DNA of 64,000 bases. Origin: Imperialibacter sp964351395 (lineage in GTDB: Bacteria; Bacteroidota; Bacteroidia; Cytophagales; Cyclobacteriaceae). The notes under the pieces were generated by a model that made no database searches, was not told the origin of the DNA, and saw nothing but the letters and a program-made list of their open reading frames with translations. This document shows positions 43,844 through 53,163 of the stretch, one piece after another. Where the stretch lies: the NCBI GenBank assembly GCA_964351395.1, contig CAYGOF010000001.1:496001-560000 (forward strand), written 5' to 3'. The stretch's first letter is position 1. The number at the start of each line of letters is the position of its first letter. The position numbers and the translations under genes are program-made.

Positions 43844-44601
43844 GCAGCTTCATTTAAAAGAAACTCACTTAGTATATCATTAAACTTATCAGGGTGTTCC
43901 ATCATTGGTGCGTGGCAGCATTTGTCCACAAACCTTAGGGTTGAATTAGGAATCAGTCGGTTAAATTCATGAGCCACTTCAGGTGGTGTAATTGTATCGT
44001 TAAGCCCCCATACCAGCAAGGTAGGTATTTTGATAGATGGCACCTCTTTGGCCATATTATGACGTTGCGCGGACTTTGCTATCGCTACAATACGCATACA
44101 CTTCGGAATGCTTTTTGTCGTTTCAAATACTTCTTCTATGTAGTCAGGAGTGGCAGTTTTAGGGTCGTAAAAAGTATACTCAACCCTCTCTTTTATATAC
44201 TCATAACTCCCTCTTTTGGGAAATGATCCGCCCATCGAGTTTTCGAAAAGGCCGGAGCTTCCGGTTAGAATGAGTTTTTTGACTTTTGGCTTATTGGCCA
44301 ATGTATAAATGAGTGCGATGTGACCACCAAGAGAATTTCCCATTAATGTGAAATCTTTTAGGCCCATCAATTGAACAAAACCCTCAAGGTATTCCACAAG
44401 ACCGTCCAAACCGGCTTCTCTAATGGGCATCTCGTAAATAGGAAGCATCGGTATAACTACCCGATGAGTTTGTGAAAACTTTCGCACCACGCTATCCCAA
44501 TTACTTAGGGCACCAAAAAGCCCGTGAAGAAGTAAAAGTGTCTCGCCTTTCCCTTCGTCGATAAATGAGTATTCGCCCTCTCTTTTTAATTCAATTTTCA
44601 T
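43840..44601 (-). CDS. Alpha/beta-fold hydrolase
   Basis: 253 residues. The oxyanion and nucleophile regions are visible: LLLLHGLFGALSNWDSVV and the elbow FTLMGNSLGGHIAL (Ser about residue 93), with later VWGLNDTITPP (Asp) and KCCHAPMMEHPDKF (His). Substrate is unknown; the lid region is short. It overlaps the CBS gene by four bases and lies 75 bases from cvpA-like gene, in the same direction. Confidence 0.8.
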   Translation of the reverse strand: MKIELKREGEYSFIDEGKGETLLLLHGLFGALSNWDSVVRKFSQTHRVVIPMLPIYEMPIREAGLDGLVEYLEGFVQLMGLKDFTLMGNSLGGHIALIYTLANKPKVKKLILTGSSGLFENSMGGSFPKRGSYEYIKERVEYTFYDPKTATPDYIEEVFETTKSIPKCMRIVAIAKSAQRHNMAKEVPSIKIPTLLVWGLNDTITPPEVAHEFNRLIPNSTLRFVDKCCHAPMMEHPDKFNDILSEFLLNEAA

Positions 44602-44676
44602 ACTGTGTACACAATTAACCCAATATAGATAAAATCTGTTCTGAGATAAAGCTTTTTGCCTATGTGTTGTGATAAC

Positions 44677-45249
44677 TTATAAAAATCTTCGACCCGATAG
44701 CCACCCTACGAAGGCCTGTCTTTCCTCTTCTTGCTGCTCGGGCCTTAGGTTCTCAAAAAAGTCTTTAACAAATGGGAGCACAACCGAAATTGTATCAATT
44801 ACCCATGGAGCAAGGCTTACAACAAACGGATACACCGTGGCACCCTCTGTGTATCGGTCTGCTAGCTGAAAACCAAAGAACGTAAGTAGCCATAGAAGGA
44901 AACTTAGCGCCAATGCCCATTTTAATACTCCAGCAAGAGAGCCAGCGAGATCATCGAAGCTGCCTAATAGTGTCAAATCGATGGTTTTCTTTAGTACCAT
45001 CCCAACTAAATTGACCGCAAGCACAATCACTACGAACACAATAATGAACGAAATGACAGGAATAAGGCCTGGAATCTTGGTAAAGTAACCATCTAAAAAG
45101 CCGGCCACAAGCGGTGTGAATTGAAATCCACCGATAATGCCAAGTACGAAGGCAAAAAGCCCAACGATTTCTAATAAAAGACCTTTTTGAAACCCCCGGA
45201 AAGCACCTAATATGAGAATGATGAGAATAACAATGTCAATTATTTTCAA
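44677..45249 (-). CDS. CvpA-family membrane protein
   Basis: 190 residues with about four membrane segments (IIDIVILIILILGAFRGFQK, ALFAFVLGIIGGF-like segment, VISFIIVFVVIVLAVNLVGM, LKWALALSFLLWLLTFFGFQ). The opening ILGAFRGFQKGLL is the CvpA signature (family linked to colicin V production and peptidoglycan or envelope upkeep). It directly follows the YqeY-like gene with four bases between. The C-terminal tail is charged (FENLRPEQQEEER). Confidence 0.8.
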   Translation of the reverse strand: MKIIDIVILIILILGAFRGFQKGLLLEIVGLFAFVLGIIGGFQFTPLVAGFLDGYFTKIPGLIPVISFIIVFVVIVLAVNLVGMVLKKTIDLTLLGSFDDLAGSLAGVLKWALALSFLLWLLTFFGFQLADRYTEGATVYPFVVSLAPWVIDTISVVLPFVKDFFENLRPEQQEEERQAFVGWLSGRRFL

Positions 45250-45253
45250 GGTA

Positions 45254-45706
45254 TTATTTGCTTAAAATCTCCTTCACTAATGTTGATATTAACTTACCGT
45301 CAGCTTTTCCAGCAAATGCTTTGGTCGCTACGCCCATTACCTTGCCCATGTCCTGAGGGCCAGTAGCGCCAACTTCGGCAATAATTTTAGCAAGATCCGA
45401 CTTCACTTCGTCTGCAGATAGCTGCTTTGGCAAAAATTCATTGATAACATCCAATTCCGCCTGTTCCTTGGCTGCAAGATCTGCCCGATTTTGCTCTTCA
45501 AAAATCGCCAGAGAATCTCTGCGCTGCTTAGCTGCTTTAGTCAAAATGGCCATTTCCGCTGCTTGATCAAGTTCTTCTTTTGCTCCTTTTTCGGACTCAG
45601 CCAATAAGATCAAAGATTTGATCGCTCTCAATGCTCTAAGCCTTTCAGGGTTTTTACTCAGCATAGCCTGCTTTATGTCAGCATCTATTTGGGTTTTAAG
45701 ACTCAT
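45254..45706 (-). CDS. GatB/YqeY domain protein
   Basis: 150 residues, all within the YqeY domain: MSLKTQIDADIKQAMLSKNP, RLRALRAIKSLILLAESE, FLPKQLSADEVKSDLAKII and GPQDMGKVMGVATKAFAGKA. The domain also forms the tail of GatB in the tRNA amidotransferase, where it contacts tRNA; stand-alone copies have unproven roles. It starts the minus-strand run toward bamA and is divergent from pdxJ. Confidence 0.88.
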   Translation of the reverse strand: MSLKTQIDADIKQAMLSKNPERLRALRAIKSLILLAESEKGAKEELDQAAEMAILTKAAKQRRDSLAIFEEQNRADLAAKEQAELDVINEFLPKQLSADEVKSDLAKIIAEVGATGPQDMGKVMGVATKAFAGKADGKLISTLVKEILSK

Positions 45707-45733
45707 ATCTGAATTTTTTAAAATCGTTATTGG

Positions 45734-45741
45734 TTAATTTG
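45734..45741 (+). promoter_or_regulatory. Putative pdxJ -7 element (TTAATTTG)
   Basis: TTAATTTG, seven of eight positions of TAnnTTTG, 28 bases before the pdxJ ATG. The same octamer lies upstream of rmlA. Confidence 0.4.
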
Positions 45742-45769
45742 CAGCAAAGTTATACAAATCAGGCTAAGA

Positions 45770-46483
45770 ATGACCAGGCTAAGTGTTAACATAAATAAAG
45801 TTGCCACCCTTAGAAATGCAAGAGGAGCCAACAATCCCGATGTTGTAAAGGTAGCACTCGACTGTGAGGCTTTTGGGGCTCAAGGCATCACCCTTCATCC
45901 TAGGCCTGATGAGCGACATATCAGATACAACGATGTTATACAACTTTCCGAGGTTGTTACCACAGAATTTAACATCGAAGGCTACCCGGATCGTCGATTT
46001 ATTGATCTTGTAAAAAAGGTAAAGCCAGCGCAGGCAACGCTCGTGCCAGATCCACCTGAAGCGATCACTTCCAGCAATGGGTGGGATACCGTCAAGCATC
46101 AAGCCTTTCTGGCTGAAGTAGTATCTGAATTGCATTCAGCAGGCGTAAGAGTCTCTATCTTTTTGAATCCAGATATAGGCCTGGTTACTTCTGCTGCCAA
46201 AAGTGGCGCTGACAGAATTGAGCTTTACACAGAGCCCTATGCCACTGGCTACCCGGTCAATAAGGAAGAGGCGATCCGAGCCTATATTGATACCGCCAAA
46301 GCCGCTAAAACCGTTGGTTTGGGCATCAATGCCGGACACGATCTTGACTTACACAATTTGGCATTCCTGATTAAGGAAATCCCGGAAATAGATGAGGTAT
46401 CAATCGGACACGCATTGATATGCGACGCCTTGTATTATGGCCTGGAAAATACCATTCAAATGTACCTTCGTCAACTGACCTAG
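45770..46483 (+). CDS. pdxJ: Pyridoxine 5'-phosphate synthase
   Basis: 237 residues. It makes pyridoxine 5'-phosphate from 1-deoxyxylulose 5-phosphate and 3-amino-2-oxopropyl phosphate in the DXP-dependent vitamin B6 route. Family motifs: LSVNINKVATLRNARGANNP, GITLHPRPDERHIRYND, TLVPDPPEAITSSNGWD, IELYTEPYATGYP and the C-terminal INAGHDLDLHNLAFLIKEIP with SIGHALICDALYYGL. Barrel length is normal. It precedes the hydrolase by five bases. Confidence 0.95.
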   Translation: MTRLSVNINKVATLRNARGANNPDVVKVALDCEAFGAQGITLHPRPDERHIRYNDVIQLSEVVTTEFNIEGYPDRRFIDLVKKVKPAQATLVPDPPEAITSSNGWDTVKHQAFLAEVVSELHSAGVRVSIFLNPDIGLVTSAAKSGADRIELYTEPYATGYPVNKEEAIRAYIDTAKAAKTVGLGINAGHDLDLHNLAFLIKEIPEIDEVSIGHALICDALYYGLENTIQMYLRQLT

Positions 46484-46488
46484 AATTT

Positions 46489-47256
46489 ATGAACGAAAAA
46501 AAGCTCTTTTTCAGAAAGATGGGACAGGGTAAGCCTCTCATCATTTTACATGGCCTTTTTGGTGCTTCAGATAACTGGTTAACAATCGGAAAATCCTTAT
46601 CCGAGCATTTTGAGGTGTATTTGGTTGATCAGCGAAATCATGGTCAGTCCTTTCATGATCCTGAACATAGTTTTGAAGCGATGGCATTGGACCTAGGTGA
46701 TTTTATTACCGACCATGCCATTTCCAAGCCAATCGTTATAGGGCACTCTATGGGTGGCAAAGTCGCCATGCGGTACGCTCTGGACCATCCCGAGAACCTC
46801 GAAAAGCTTATAGTAGTTGACATTTCCCCCAGAGGCTATAAAGTGCACCACGATAAGATACTTGCAGGGTTAAAGTCAATAAATTTAGCGAGTCTTTCAT
46901 CCAGGAAGGAAGCGGACGATCAGCTAGCGGTATATGTGTCAAATCTGGGGGAACGCCAGTTCCTTTTAAAAAGTTTAAACAGAACGTATGAGGGTTTCGA
47001 ATGGAAGATCAATGTAAAAGCCATTGACAGAAATATTGGGTTAATTGTAGGAGAAATTTCCGGAGACCCGATCGGTTTGCCAACACTCTTTATCGATGGA
47101 GAAAATTCGAATTACATAAGAGACATAGACTTTCCTATCATCAAAAATTTATTTCCTAACAGCAGCATAATCACAATTAAAAATGCTGGCCATTGGGTGC
47201 ATGCTGAGCAACCTGAGGATTTTTTGAAAACTGTTTCAGACTTTCTTTTGAAATAA
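46489..47256 (+). CDS. Alpha/beta-fold hydrolase (YbfF-like esterase)
   Basis: 255 residues from the ATG at 46489. A longer frame from 46420 overlaps the end of pdxJ and is not favoured. Visible hydrolase features are LIILHGLFGASDNWLTIGKS, YLVDQRNHGQSFHDPEHSFE, the nucleophile elbow VIGHSMGGKVAM, FIDGENSNY and IKNAGHWVHAEQPEDF (His). The YbfF/short-esterase subgroup acts on small acyl esters. It sits in a plus-strand group with pdxJ and the methyltransferase. Confidence 0.8.
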   Translation: MNEKKLFFRKMGQGKPLIILHGLFGASDNWLTIGKSLSEHFEVYLVDQRNHGQSFHDPEHSFEAMALDLGDFITDHAISKPIVIGHSMGGKVAMRYALDHPENLEKLIVVDISPRGYKVHHDKILAGLKSINLASLSSRKEADDQLAVYVSNLGERQFLLKSLNRTYEGFEWKINVKAIDRNIGLIVGEISGDPIGLPTLFIDGENSNYIRDIDFPIIKNLFPNSSIITIKNAGHWVHAEQPEDFLKTVSDFLLK

Positions 47257-47271
47257 GAAAAAACCGCGCTA

Positions 47272-47979
47272 ATGAACCCAGGGAGAATATATCTTGTTCC
47301 AAGCCCTCTTTCGGATAACCGGATTGACCTGGTAACCAATGATCAAACAAAACAGATCATTTCCTCCCTGAATTGGTTTTTTGCCGAGAATATCAGAACC
47401 ACCAGGAGGTTTATCAGTTCGCTGAACCTGGGCAGATCAATTGAGCTAATAAATTTTGAAGAGCTCAACAAAGACACCCCAGACATTGAGATTTCAAAAC
47501 TTTTGGAAATTGTTGCCCGCGGAGAAAGCGCTGGCGTAATATCTGAAGCTGGTTGCCCGGGAATAGCAGACCCTGGGGCACGTTTGGTGGCTCTCGCCCA
47601 CTCAAAAGGCATTCAGGTTATTCCGCTTGTGGGCCCGTCATCAATTCTTTTAGCGCTTATGGGTTCTGGGTTTTCTGGACAATCATTCACATTCCATGGC
47701 TACCTACCAATAGATAAGAAAGCGGCTCAGGAAAAAATTGGGCAAATGGAAAAGGACGCACTGAGGGGTGAAATCACTCAGATTTTTATGGAAACTCCCT
47801 ACCGCAACAACCAGCTCCTTGAAATTATACTTAGCTCTTGCGCAAACACCACATTTTTATGCATCGCTAGTAATTTAACAGGTGAGAAGGAGTTAATTAT
47901 AACAAAAAGAGTAGCTGATTGGAAAAGTAAAAAGCCTGATTTACACAAAATACCAACGATTTTCGTGATTGGGAAATAA
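47272..47979 (+). CDS. RsmI-like SAM-dependent methyltransferase
   Basis: 235 residues of the tetrapyrrole methylase fold. Motifs: GRIYLVPSPLSDNR at the start, GVISEAGCPGIADPGARLVA, IPLVGPSSILLALMGSG, FTFHGYLPIDKKAAQEKI and IFMETPYRNNQLLEII. These match RsmI-type enzymes, which methylate the 2'-O of C1402 in 16S rRNA. The opening is VPSPLSDNR instead of the classical VATPIGNL-type motif, so it may belong to the second RsmI-like clade in Bacteroidota. It lies just upstream of metK, which supplies its methyl donor. Confidence 0.8.
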   Translation: MNPGRIYLVPSPLSDNRIDLVTNDQTKQIISSLNWFFAENIRTTRRFISSLNLGRSIELINFEELNKDTPDIEISKLLEIVARGESAGVISEAGCPGIADPGARLVALAHSKGIQVIPLVGPSSILLALMGSGFSGQSFTFHGYLPIDKKAAQEKIGQMEKDALRGEITQIFMETPYRNNQLLEIILSSCANTTFLCIASNLTGEKELIITKRVADWKSKKPDLHKIPTIFVIGK

Positions 47980-48017
47980 TACCTGATTCTCAGGTTTTTA
48001 ATTAAGGAATGCTCCGC

Positions 48018-48025
48018 TAAATTTG
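48018..48025 (+). promoter_or_regulatory. metK -7 promoter element (TAAATTTG)
   Basis: TAAATTTG is an exact TAnnTTTG match, 35 bases before the metK ATG. metK probably has its own promoter despite following the methyltransferase gene by about 80 bases. No S-adenosylmethionine riboswitch was recognised in the short leader. Confidence 0.5.
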
Positions 48026-48060
48026 CACGCTTAAAAAAACGGACAACAAAGATAAAACCA

Positions 48061-49311
48061 ATGCCATATCTATTCACATCGGAATCTGTGTCGGAAGGAC
48101 ACCCTGATAAAGTAGCTGATCAAATATCAGATGCACTTGTTGATCATTTCCTCGCTTTCGATCCAAATTCGAAAGTGGCTTGTGAAACACTTGTCACCAC
48201 AGGTCAGGTAGTATTAGCCGGTGAGGTGAAATCGGAAACTTATATTGATGTGCAGTCAATTGCAAGAGAGGTAATTAACCGCATTGGCTATACAAAATCA
48301 GAATATCAGTTTGAAGGTAACTCATGTGGAGTACTGTCTGCTGTGCATGAGCAGTCGCCCGATATCAACAGAGGTGTCGATCGCGGCAAGCCAGAAGAGC
48401 AGGGTGCCGGCGACCAGGGAATGATGTTCGGCTTTGCGAGCAACGAAACTTCCAGCTATATGCCGTTGGCATTAGACCTTTCGCACAGACTGTTGAGAGA
48501 ATTGGCAGTGATGAGAAGGGAAATGGGCGCTATCAAGTACCTAAGACCCGATGCAAAGTCTCAGGTTACAATTGAATACTCTGACGACCACACACCTATA
48601 CGGATCGACTCTATTGTTGTTTCTACTCAGCACGACGATTTTGACGAAGAGACTAAAATGCTTGCTAAAATCAAGCAGGATGTAATTAATGTGTTAATTC
48701 CTCGGGTAAAAGCTCAACTTCCTGATCATATTCAAAAGCTTTTCAATGATTCAATCAAATACCATGTGAACCCTACTGGCAAGTTCGTGATTGGCGGCCC
48801 ACATGGTGACACTGGCCTCACTGGCAGAAAAATCATTGTAGATACTTATGGTGGCAAGGGTGCTCACGGTGGCGGTGCATTTTCAGGCAAAGACCCTAGC
48901 AAGGTAGACCGATCAGCTGCATATGCCACTCGCCATATCGCTAAAAACCTGGTAGCCGCAGGCGTAGCAGACCAAATTCTTGTTCAGGTGTCTTACGCTA
49001 TCGGCGTCGTGGAGCCTATGGGAATTTTTATCGATACATACGGCTCTTCTAAAGTAGATATGAATGACGGAGAAATTGCTCGCAAAGTGTCTGAAATATT
49101 TGACATGAGACCTGGTATTATCGAGCAGCGATTGAAACTTCGCCAGCCAATGTATCAGGAGGCTGCAGCTTACGGGCACATGGGCAGAAAAAATGAGATA
49201 GTGATGAAGAAATTCGCACGACCAGGTGAGGTAAAGGAAATGGAGGTAGAATTATTTACCTGGGAAAAGCTTGACTACGTTGACAAAGTGAAAACAGCGT
49301 TTGGTCTCTAA
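48061..49311 (+). CDS. metK: S-adenosylmethionine synthase
   Basis: 416 residues. It makes S-adenosylmethionine from methionine and ATP. Signatures visible: FTSESVSEGHPDKVADQISD at the N-terminus, GAGDQGMMFGFASNET, and the phosphate-binding GGKGAHGGGAFSGKDPSKVD with downstream RSAAYATRHIAKNLVAAG. Length and motif order are normal. It is preceded by a clean promoter element and followed by a bidirectional terminator (49338-49369). Confidence 0.97.
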   Translation: MPYLFTSESVSEGHPDKVADQISDALVDHFLAFDPNSKVACETLVTTGQVVLAGEVKSETYIDVQSIAREVINRIGYTKSEYQFEGNSCGVLSAVHEQSPDINRGVDRGKPEEQGAGDQGMMFGFASNETSSYMPLALDLSHRLLRELAVMRREMGAIKYLRPDAKSQVTIEYSDDHTPIRIDSIVVSTQHDDFDEETKMLAKIKQDVINVLIPRVKAQLPDHIQKLFNDSIKYHVNPTGKFVIGGPHGDTGLTGRKIIVDTYGGKGAHGGGAFSGKDPSKVDRSAAYATRHIAKNLVAAGVADQILVQVSYAIGVVEPMGIFIDTYGSSKVDMNDGEIARKVSEIFDMRPGIIEQRLKLRQPMYQEAAAYGHMGRKNEIVMKKFARPGEVKEMEVELFTWEKLDYVDKVKTAFGL

Positions 49312-49337
49312 AGGAATCAAACAATAAATAAGCAAAT

Positions 49338-49369
49338 AATGGCCTGCGGGACAACCCTCGCAGGCCATT
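49338..49369. terminator. Bidirectional terminator after metK
   Basis: AATGGCCTGCG (49338-49348) pairs with CGCAGGCCATT (49359-49369), an 11-base stem with short A and T tracts. It separates metK from a convergent hypothetical gene. Confidence 0.75.
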
Positions 49370-49370
49370 T

Positions 49371-49901
49371 CTATTTTATAAAAGCCTCAATGGTAACCGA
49401 ATTATCTGGTAGATAGCGCTGTAAAAAGAAATCTTCCAGTTCTAATCCCCTCTCCTGGGCATAATCAAAAATCATAGCCTGAACTTTTTCCCTACCTGGC
49501 CTTACAAGCCAATGCATGGAAAGCTCCACCACCAGACAGCTGTTGGCCCTAATCTTCTTTAGCTGATACGACCCATCGACTTGAGTGACTCTTCCAGTCA
49601 ACAGCACGCCGAAAAATTGATTAATTTCGTCATCACCCTCAGGAGGATAAGTTAGTTCGACCAGGTCACCCTTCCATTCGCCCGACACCACTTTTGACTT
49701 CATGTCCTCGAATATCAATTGTGCGGAATCAGCAACGTAACGTCCTTTGAAAGGCGTGCCAACTACATCATAGCTGATAGCTTCTGATTGGCGAACAACA
49801 TATTCCCTGGTTCCTCCCAGAAGATAGTAAATGCAAAAACAAATAATTGCCAAAGACAAAGCCGACAAAGCATAGTATTTGTACCTCGGGTCTAGCGTCA
49901 T
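49371..49901 (-). CDS. Hypothetical membrane-anchored protein (possible GyrI-like fold)
   Basis: 176 residues. One N-terminal membrane segment (YYALSALSLAIICFCIYYLL) is followed by an extracytoplasmic domain of mixed strands and helices (ISYDVVGTPFKGRYVADSAQ, GEWKGDLVELTYPPEGDD, FFGVLLTGRVTQVDGSYQLK, VVELSMHWLVRPGREKVQAM). The pattern recalls GyrI-like/SRPBCC small-molecule binding folds, but this is a guess from the layout. No neighbours suggest a role. Confidence 0.5.
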   Translation of the reverse strand: MTLDPRYKYYALSALSLAIICFCIYYLLGGTREYVVRQSEAISYDVVGTPFKGRYVADSAQLIFEDMKSKVVSGEWKGDLVELTYPPEGDDEINQFFGVLLTGRVTQVDGSYQLKKIRANSCLVVELSMHWLVRPGREKVQAMIFDYAQERGLELEDFFLQRYLPDNSVTIEAFIK

Positions 49902-49959
49902 TCTGTCGAAAGGTTATTTAAGTAAATTTGCTTCACATATCAGCGCTTCTAAATGCCAC

Positions 49960-51720
49960 CTATACCACCTCTTTATATTGCATCTTGTGAAGTTGCGAAT
50001 AATAACCATTCATGGCAAGTAGCGAATCATGAGTACCTTCTTCTTTGATTTCCCCCTTCTCCAGCACAATAATTTTATCTGCCTTTTGAATCGTCGACAA
50101 GCGGTGCGCGATAACGATGGATGTGCGGCCTTTCATCAGCTTATCTATGGCCCCCTGGATGAGCTCCTCTGTTTCAGTATCCACTGAGGAAGTAGCTTCA
50201 TCTAGTACAATAATTTTAGGATCGTAAACCATCGCCCTAACGAATGAAATCAACTGACGCTGCCCAACAGAAAGAGTGGCTCCGCGTTCCATTACATTAT
50301 AATCGAAACCACCAGGTAATCTCTCAATGAATTCTCTTGCTCCAACGAGGTCCGCAGCTTCCACCACTTTTGCCTTGGGTATTGCCGGATTACCGAGTGT
50401 AATGTTGTTTAGAATTGAATCAGAAAAAAGAAAAACATCTTGTAGCACTACGCCAATATTCAGCCGTAGCGTTTCCAAATCATAATCTCTAACGTCTACG
50501 CCATCTATCGTAATACGGCCTTTGTTGATCTCATAAAAACGGCTGAGTAGGTTAATAACAGAAGATTTTCCTGCACCGGTGGCTCCTACTAAGGCCAGGG
50601 TCTCACCGGGGTTTACTTCCAGGTTGATATTCTTTAGCACATATTCTTCGTCGATATAGGCGAAATAAACTTGCTCAAACTTCACTTCCCCTTTTAGAGT
50701 GGCAGGTGCCAACGTTCCATTATCAGAAATATGTTCTTTGCTGTCAAGCAAATCCAATATTCGGTTTGAGCTGACGATACCCATTTGTAGCGTATTAAAA
50801 CGGTCGGCGATCATCCGGATCGGGCGAAAAAACATCTGGATATACATTATAAATGAAATTAGCACCCCAAGAGTAATTTCATCATCGATAACCCCCCGGG
50901 CTCCATACCACACGACCAATCCAATTCCCGCAGCTTGAATTACTTCAGCCACTGGAAAATAGATCGAATAATAAAGCACAGATCTGATGTTTGCTTTTTT
51001 ATGTTCCTGGTTTATTTCTCTGAACTTTTCATACTCACGCTCTTCACTATTGAAAATTTGCACGATGTTCATGCCCGTGATATGTTCCTGAACAAAGGAA
51101 TTAAGGTTTGAAACTGCGGTACGCACTTCGTTGAAGGCTACTTTCACCTTTTCTTTGAAGATATAAGTGCTAATGATCAGCAGGGGTAGAGTGGACAAAC
51201 TCACAAGGGTGAGTTTCCAGCTGATCGCAAACATCATAGCAAAAATTACTATGATTTGCAGCAAATCACCTATGATGGCTGCAAGCCCTTCACTAAACAC
51301 ATCTGACAACGTCTCCACGTCCGAAACATTTCTGGTTACCAACCTTCCTATTGGTGTTTTATCAAAAAACTTCAACCTAAGCGTCTGTAAATGCTTAAAT
51401 AGCTTGATTCGAATATCACGAATGATGTGCTGACCAAGCCATCCGGACATATAAGTATGGGTGTATTGAACAATTGCTGTAGCCACAATCACCCCAACCA
51501 GAATGAGCGTCATGTTCACCAGGCCCTGAAAATCCCCGATGGCAACGTACTTGTCAATGGTGATTTGAATCAAATATGGCCGAAGAGGCGACAGAAATGC
51601 CAGCAGAATAGTAAGTACCACTAAAAGGTAAAACTTTCCGATATAGGGTTTTGCGAAGACGAAAAGTCGCCTGAGTACTTTCAGGTCTATGATATTTCCG
51701 CTTACGGTTTCTTTTTCCAA
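49960..51720 (-). CDS. ABC exporter (MsbA-like half-transporter)
   Basis: 586 residues: six membrane helices in the first about 310 residues (starting FVFAKPYIGKFYLLVVLTIL) and a C-terminal ATPase. Walker A is VGATGAGKSSVINLLSRFYE, Walker B is IIVLDEATSSVDTE, with Q-loop VLQDVFLFSDSI and the H-loop VIAHRLST. The ABC signature reads LSVGQRQL, a variant of LSGGQ. Such half-transporters dimerise to flip lipids or export peptides or drugs; the Bacteroidota homologues are often MsbA-like. It is 41 bases downstream of truA on the same strand. Confidence 0.85.
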   Translation of the reverse strand: MEKETVSGNIIDLKVLRRLFVFAKPYIGKFYLLVVLTILLAFLSPLRPYLIQITIDKYVAIGDFQGLVNMTLILVGVIVATAIVQYTHTYMSGWLGQHIIRDIRIKLFKHLQTLRLKFFDKTPIGRLVTRNVSDVETLSDVFSEGLAAIIGDLLQIIVIFAMMFAISWKLTLVSLSTLPLLIISTYIFKEKVKVAFNEVRTAVSNLNSFVQEHITGMNIVQIFNSEEREYEKFREINQEHKKANIRSVLYYSIYFPVAEVIQAAGIGLVVWYGARGVIDDEITLGVLISFIMYIQMFFRPIRMIADRFNTLQMGIVSSNRILDLLDSKEHISDNGTLAPATLKGEVKFEQVYFAYIDEEYVLKNINLEVNPGETLALVGATGAGKSSVINLLSRFYEINKGRITIDGVDVRDYDLETLRLNIGVVLQDVFLFSDSILNNITLGNPAIPKAKVVEAADLVGAREFIERLPGGFDYNVMERGATLSVGQRQLISFVRAMVYDPKIIVLDEATSSVDTETEELIQGAIDKLMKGRTSIVIAHRLSTIQKADKIIVLEKGEIKEEGTHDSLLAMNGYYSQLHKMQYKEVV

Positions 51721-51761
51721 AACGATCGACTAGGGACGTGATTAGTAATTAACTGCAAATT

Positions 51762-52511
51762 TCAAGAAAGGATATAAATATCTTCAGGATAAGTAACATT
51801 TGTTAGAAAAAGACCTTCAGCTGGAACATTGCGGGCAGCAAGCTTCCTATCTCTTTGTTCCAGGATCTCCAGAAAACCTGCCAAATCTTTTCGGCCCTGA
51901 CCAACTTCAAGAAGTGTCCCAACTGCCGCCCTGACCATCCCTCTCAAAAACCTATTGGCACTAACGTAAAATGTAAGTGTATCGTTCTCCCTTCTCCAGC
52001 GAGCCTCAAAAATATCACAATCAAAATGTTTTACGTCAGTTTTCACCTTACTGAAACTTTGGAAATCTTTCCAATTAAGCAGCAAATCCGCCGCATTATT
52101 CATCGCAATGATATCCAAATCCGGTTTGAAGAAATAGCTCCTCTTAAATTTGAATGGGTCTTTCTTTTGGTGAATATGGTATTCATACGACCTTGAAAGG
52201 GCATCAAAGCGGGCATGTGCATCGGGTTTAACCGGCCTTACCCAATGAACAGCTATAGCCTGAGGTAGCAACGCATTAATTCGATAGACGAATTCGTCGG
52301 CTGAATAATTTAATTCAGCATCCAAATGTACTATTTGTACACGGGCATGTACGCCAGCATCCGTTCTTCCACTACCGAGGCACGAAACTTCTTTGCCGAG
52401 TAATGTTGAAAATGCTTCGTCCACGACCTGCTGAACACCTAGCGAATTAGGCTGAGTTTGCCATCCATTGTAGTCACCCCCATCATAACTCAACTGAATA
52501 AAATACCGCAT
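51762..52511 (-). CDS. truA: tRNA pseudouridine(38-40) synthase TruA
   Basis: 249 residues from the ATG at 52511 (MRYFIQLSYDGGDYNGWQTQ, the standard opening). A longer frame from 52532 overlaps the promoter element. It converts uridines 38-40 in tRNA anticodon arms to pseudouridine. The catalytic Asp is in LGSGRTDAGVHARVQ (about residue 53). Other motifs: HWVRPVKPDAHARFDAL and RFLRGMVRAAVGTLLEVG. Normal length. It is followed by the ABC exporter gene. Confidence 0.95.
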   Translation of the reverse strand: MRYFIQLSYDGGDYNGWQTQPNSLGVQQVVDEAFSTLLGKEVSCLGSGRTDAGVHARVQIVHLDAELNYSADEFVYRINALLPQAIAVHWVRPVKPDAHARFDALSRSYEYHIHQKKDPFKFKRSYFFKPDLDIIAMNNAADLLLNWKDFQSFSKVKTDVKHFDCDIFEARWRRENDTLTFYVSANRFLRGMVRAAVGTLLEVGQGRKDLAGFLEILEQRDRKLAARNVPAEGLFLTNVTYPEDIYILS

Positions 52512-52518
52512 GCGACGG

Positions 52519-52526
52519 CAAAGGTA
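52519..52526 (-). promoter_or_regulatory. truA -7 promoter element (TACCTTTG)
   Basis: On the minus strand TACCTTTG exactly matches TAnnTTTG, eight bases before the truA ATG at 52511, consistent with an almost leaderless mRNA. This argues against the longer start at 52532. Confidence 0.5.
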
Positions 52527-52610
52527 ATTCATTCACGATAAATCACATCTTCGATGGTTTATCGTTTTTTCAAAAGCCATTTATGTGTTTATTTGCCTAA
52601 AATTCAAAAA

Positions 52611-53105
52611 ATGCTTCAGCGTATTCAGTCCATTTTTCTGGCACTCACGGCCATTGTCATGATCGTTATCGTTTTTTTGCCTCTTTGGCAAAAAATTGAC
52701 ACCGAAAAAAGCGAAATCATTACCATCACCGCACTTGAGATTACACATATTAAATATGCTGATGGTGGTGCAGGCGTGGACGAGGTATTAGCTGAAAAAA
52801 ACATTTTATATGTAGCGGTGCTTTGTTTGCTAGCCTCGGGCGTTGCTTTATACTCTATGTTCCAGTACACCAATCGCCTTCGGCAGATCCAATTCGGAGC
52901 ACTCAACTCGCTTATCGTTGGTGGTACCATGTTTCTGGTACTGTACTTTAGTTGGAATGCAGACAAAATGATCCTCCCTGAAGAAAAGGGAGCTTACCTG
53001 GCGGCCTTCTACATGTTTCCCTTAGCCCTTATTTTTAACTCTATGGCCAATCGCTTTATTAGAAGAGACGAACGACTTGTCCGGGATTCGGATCGCCTGA
53101 GATAG
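52611..53105 (+). CDS. DUF4293 family membrane protein
   Basis: 164 residues from the ATG at 52611 (MLQRIQSIFLALTAIVMIVI, typical of the family); the frame extends to 52554 without support. Four membrane segments are visible: near the start, around VLCLLASGVALYSMF, LNSLIVGGTMFLVLYF and AAFYMFPLALIFNSMAN. The C-terminus ends in charged residues. DUF4293 proteins are restricted to Bacteroidota and have no known role. A TTTATTTG element lies upstream. Confidence 0.8.
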   Translation: MLQRIQSIFLALTAIVMIVIVFLPLWQKIDTEKSEIITITALEITHIKYADGGAGVDEVLAEKNILYVAVLCLLASGVALYSMFQYTNRLRQIQFGALNSLIVGGTMFLVLYFSWNADKMILPEEKGAYLAAFYMFPLALIFNSMANRFIRRDERLVRDSDRLR

Positions 53106-53163
53106 AAGCTTCGGTCTTATTTTGTCTGATCAAAAGGAGTTTAAGAGTCAGTAGCACTCCAAA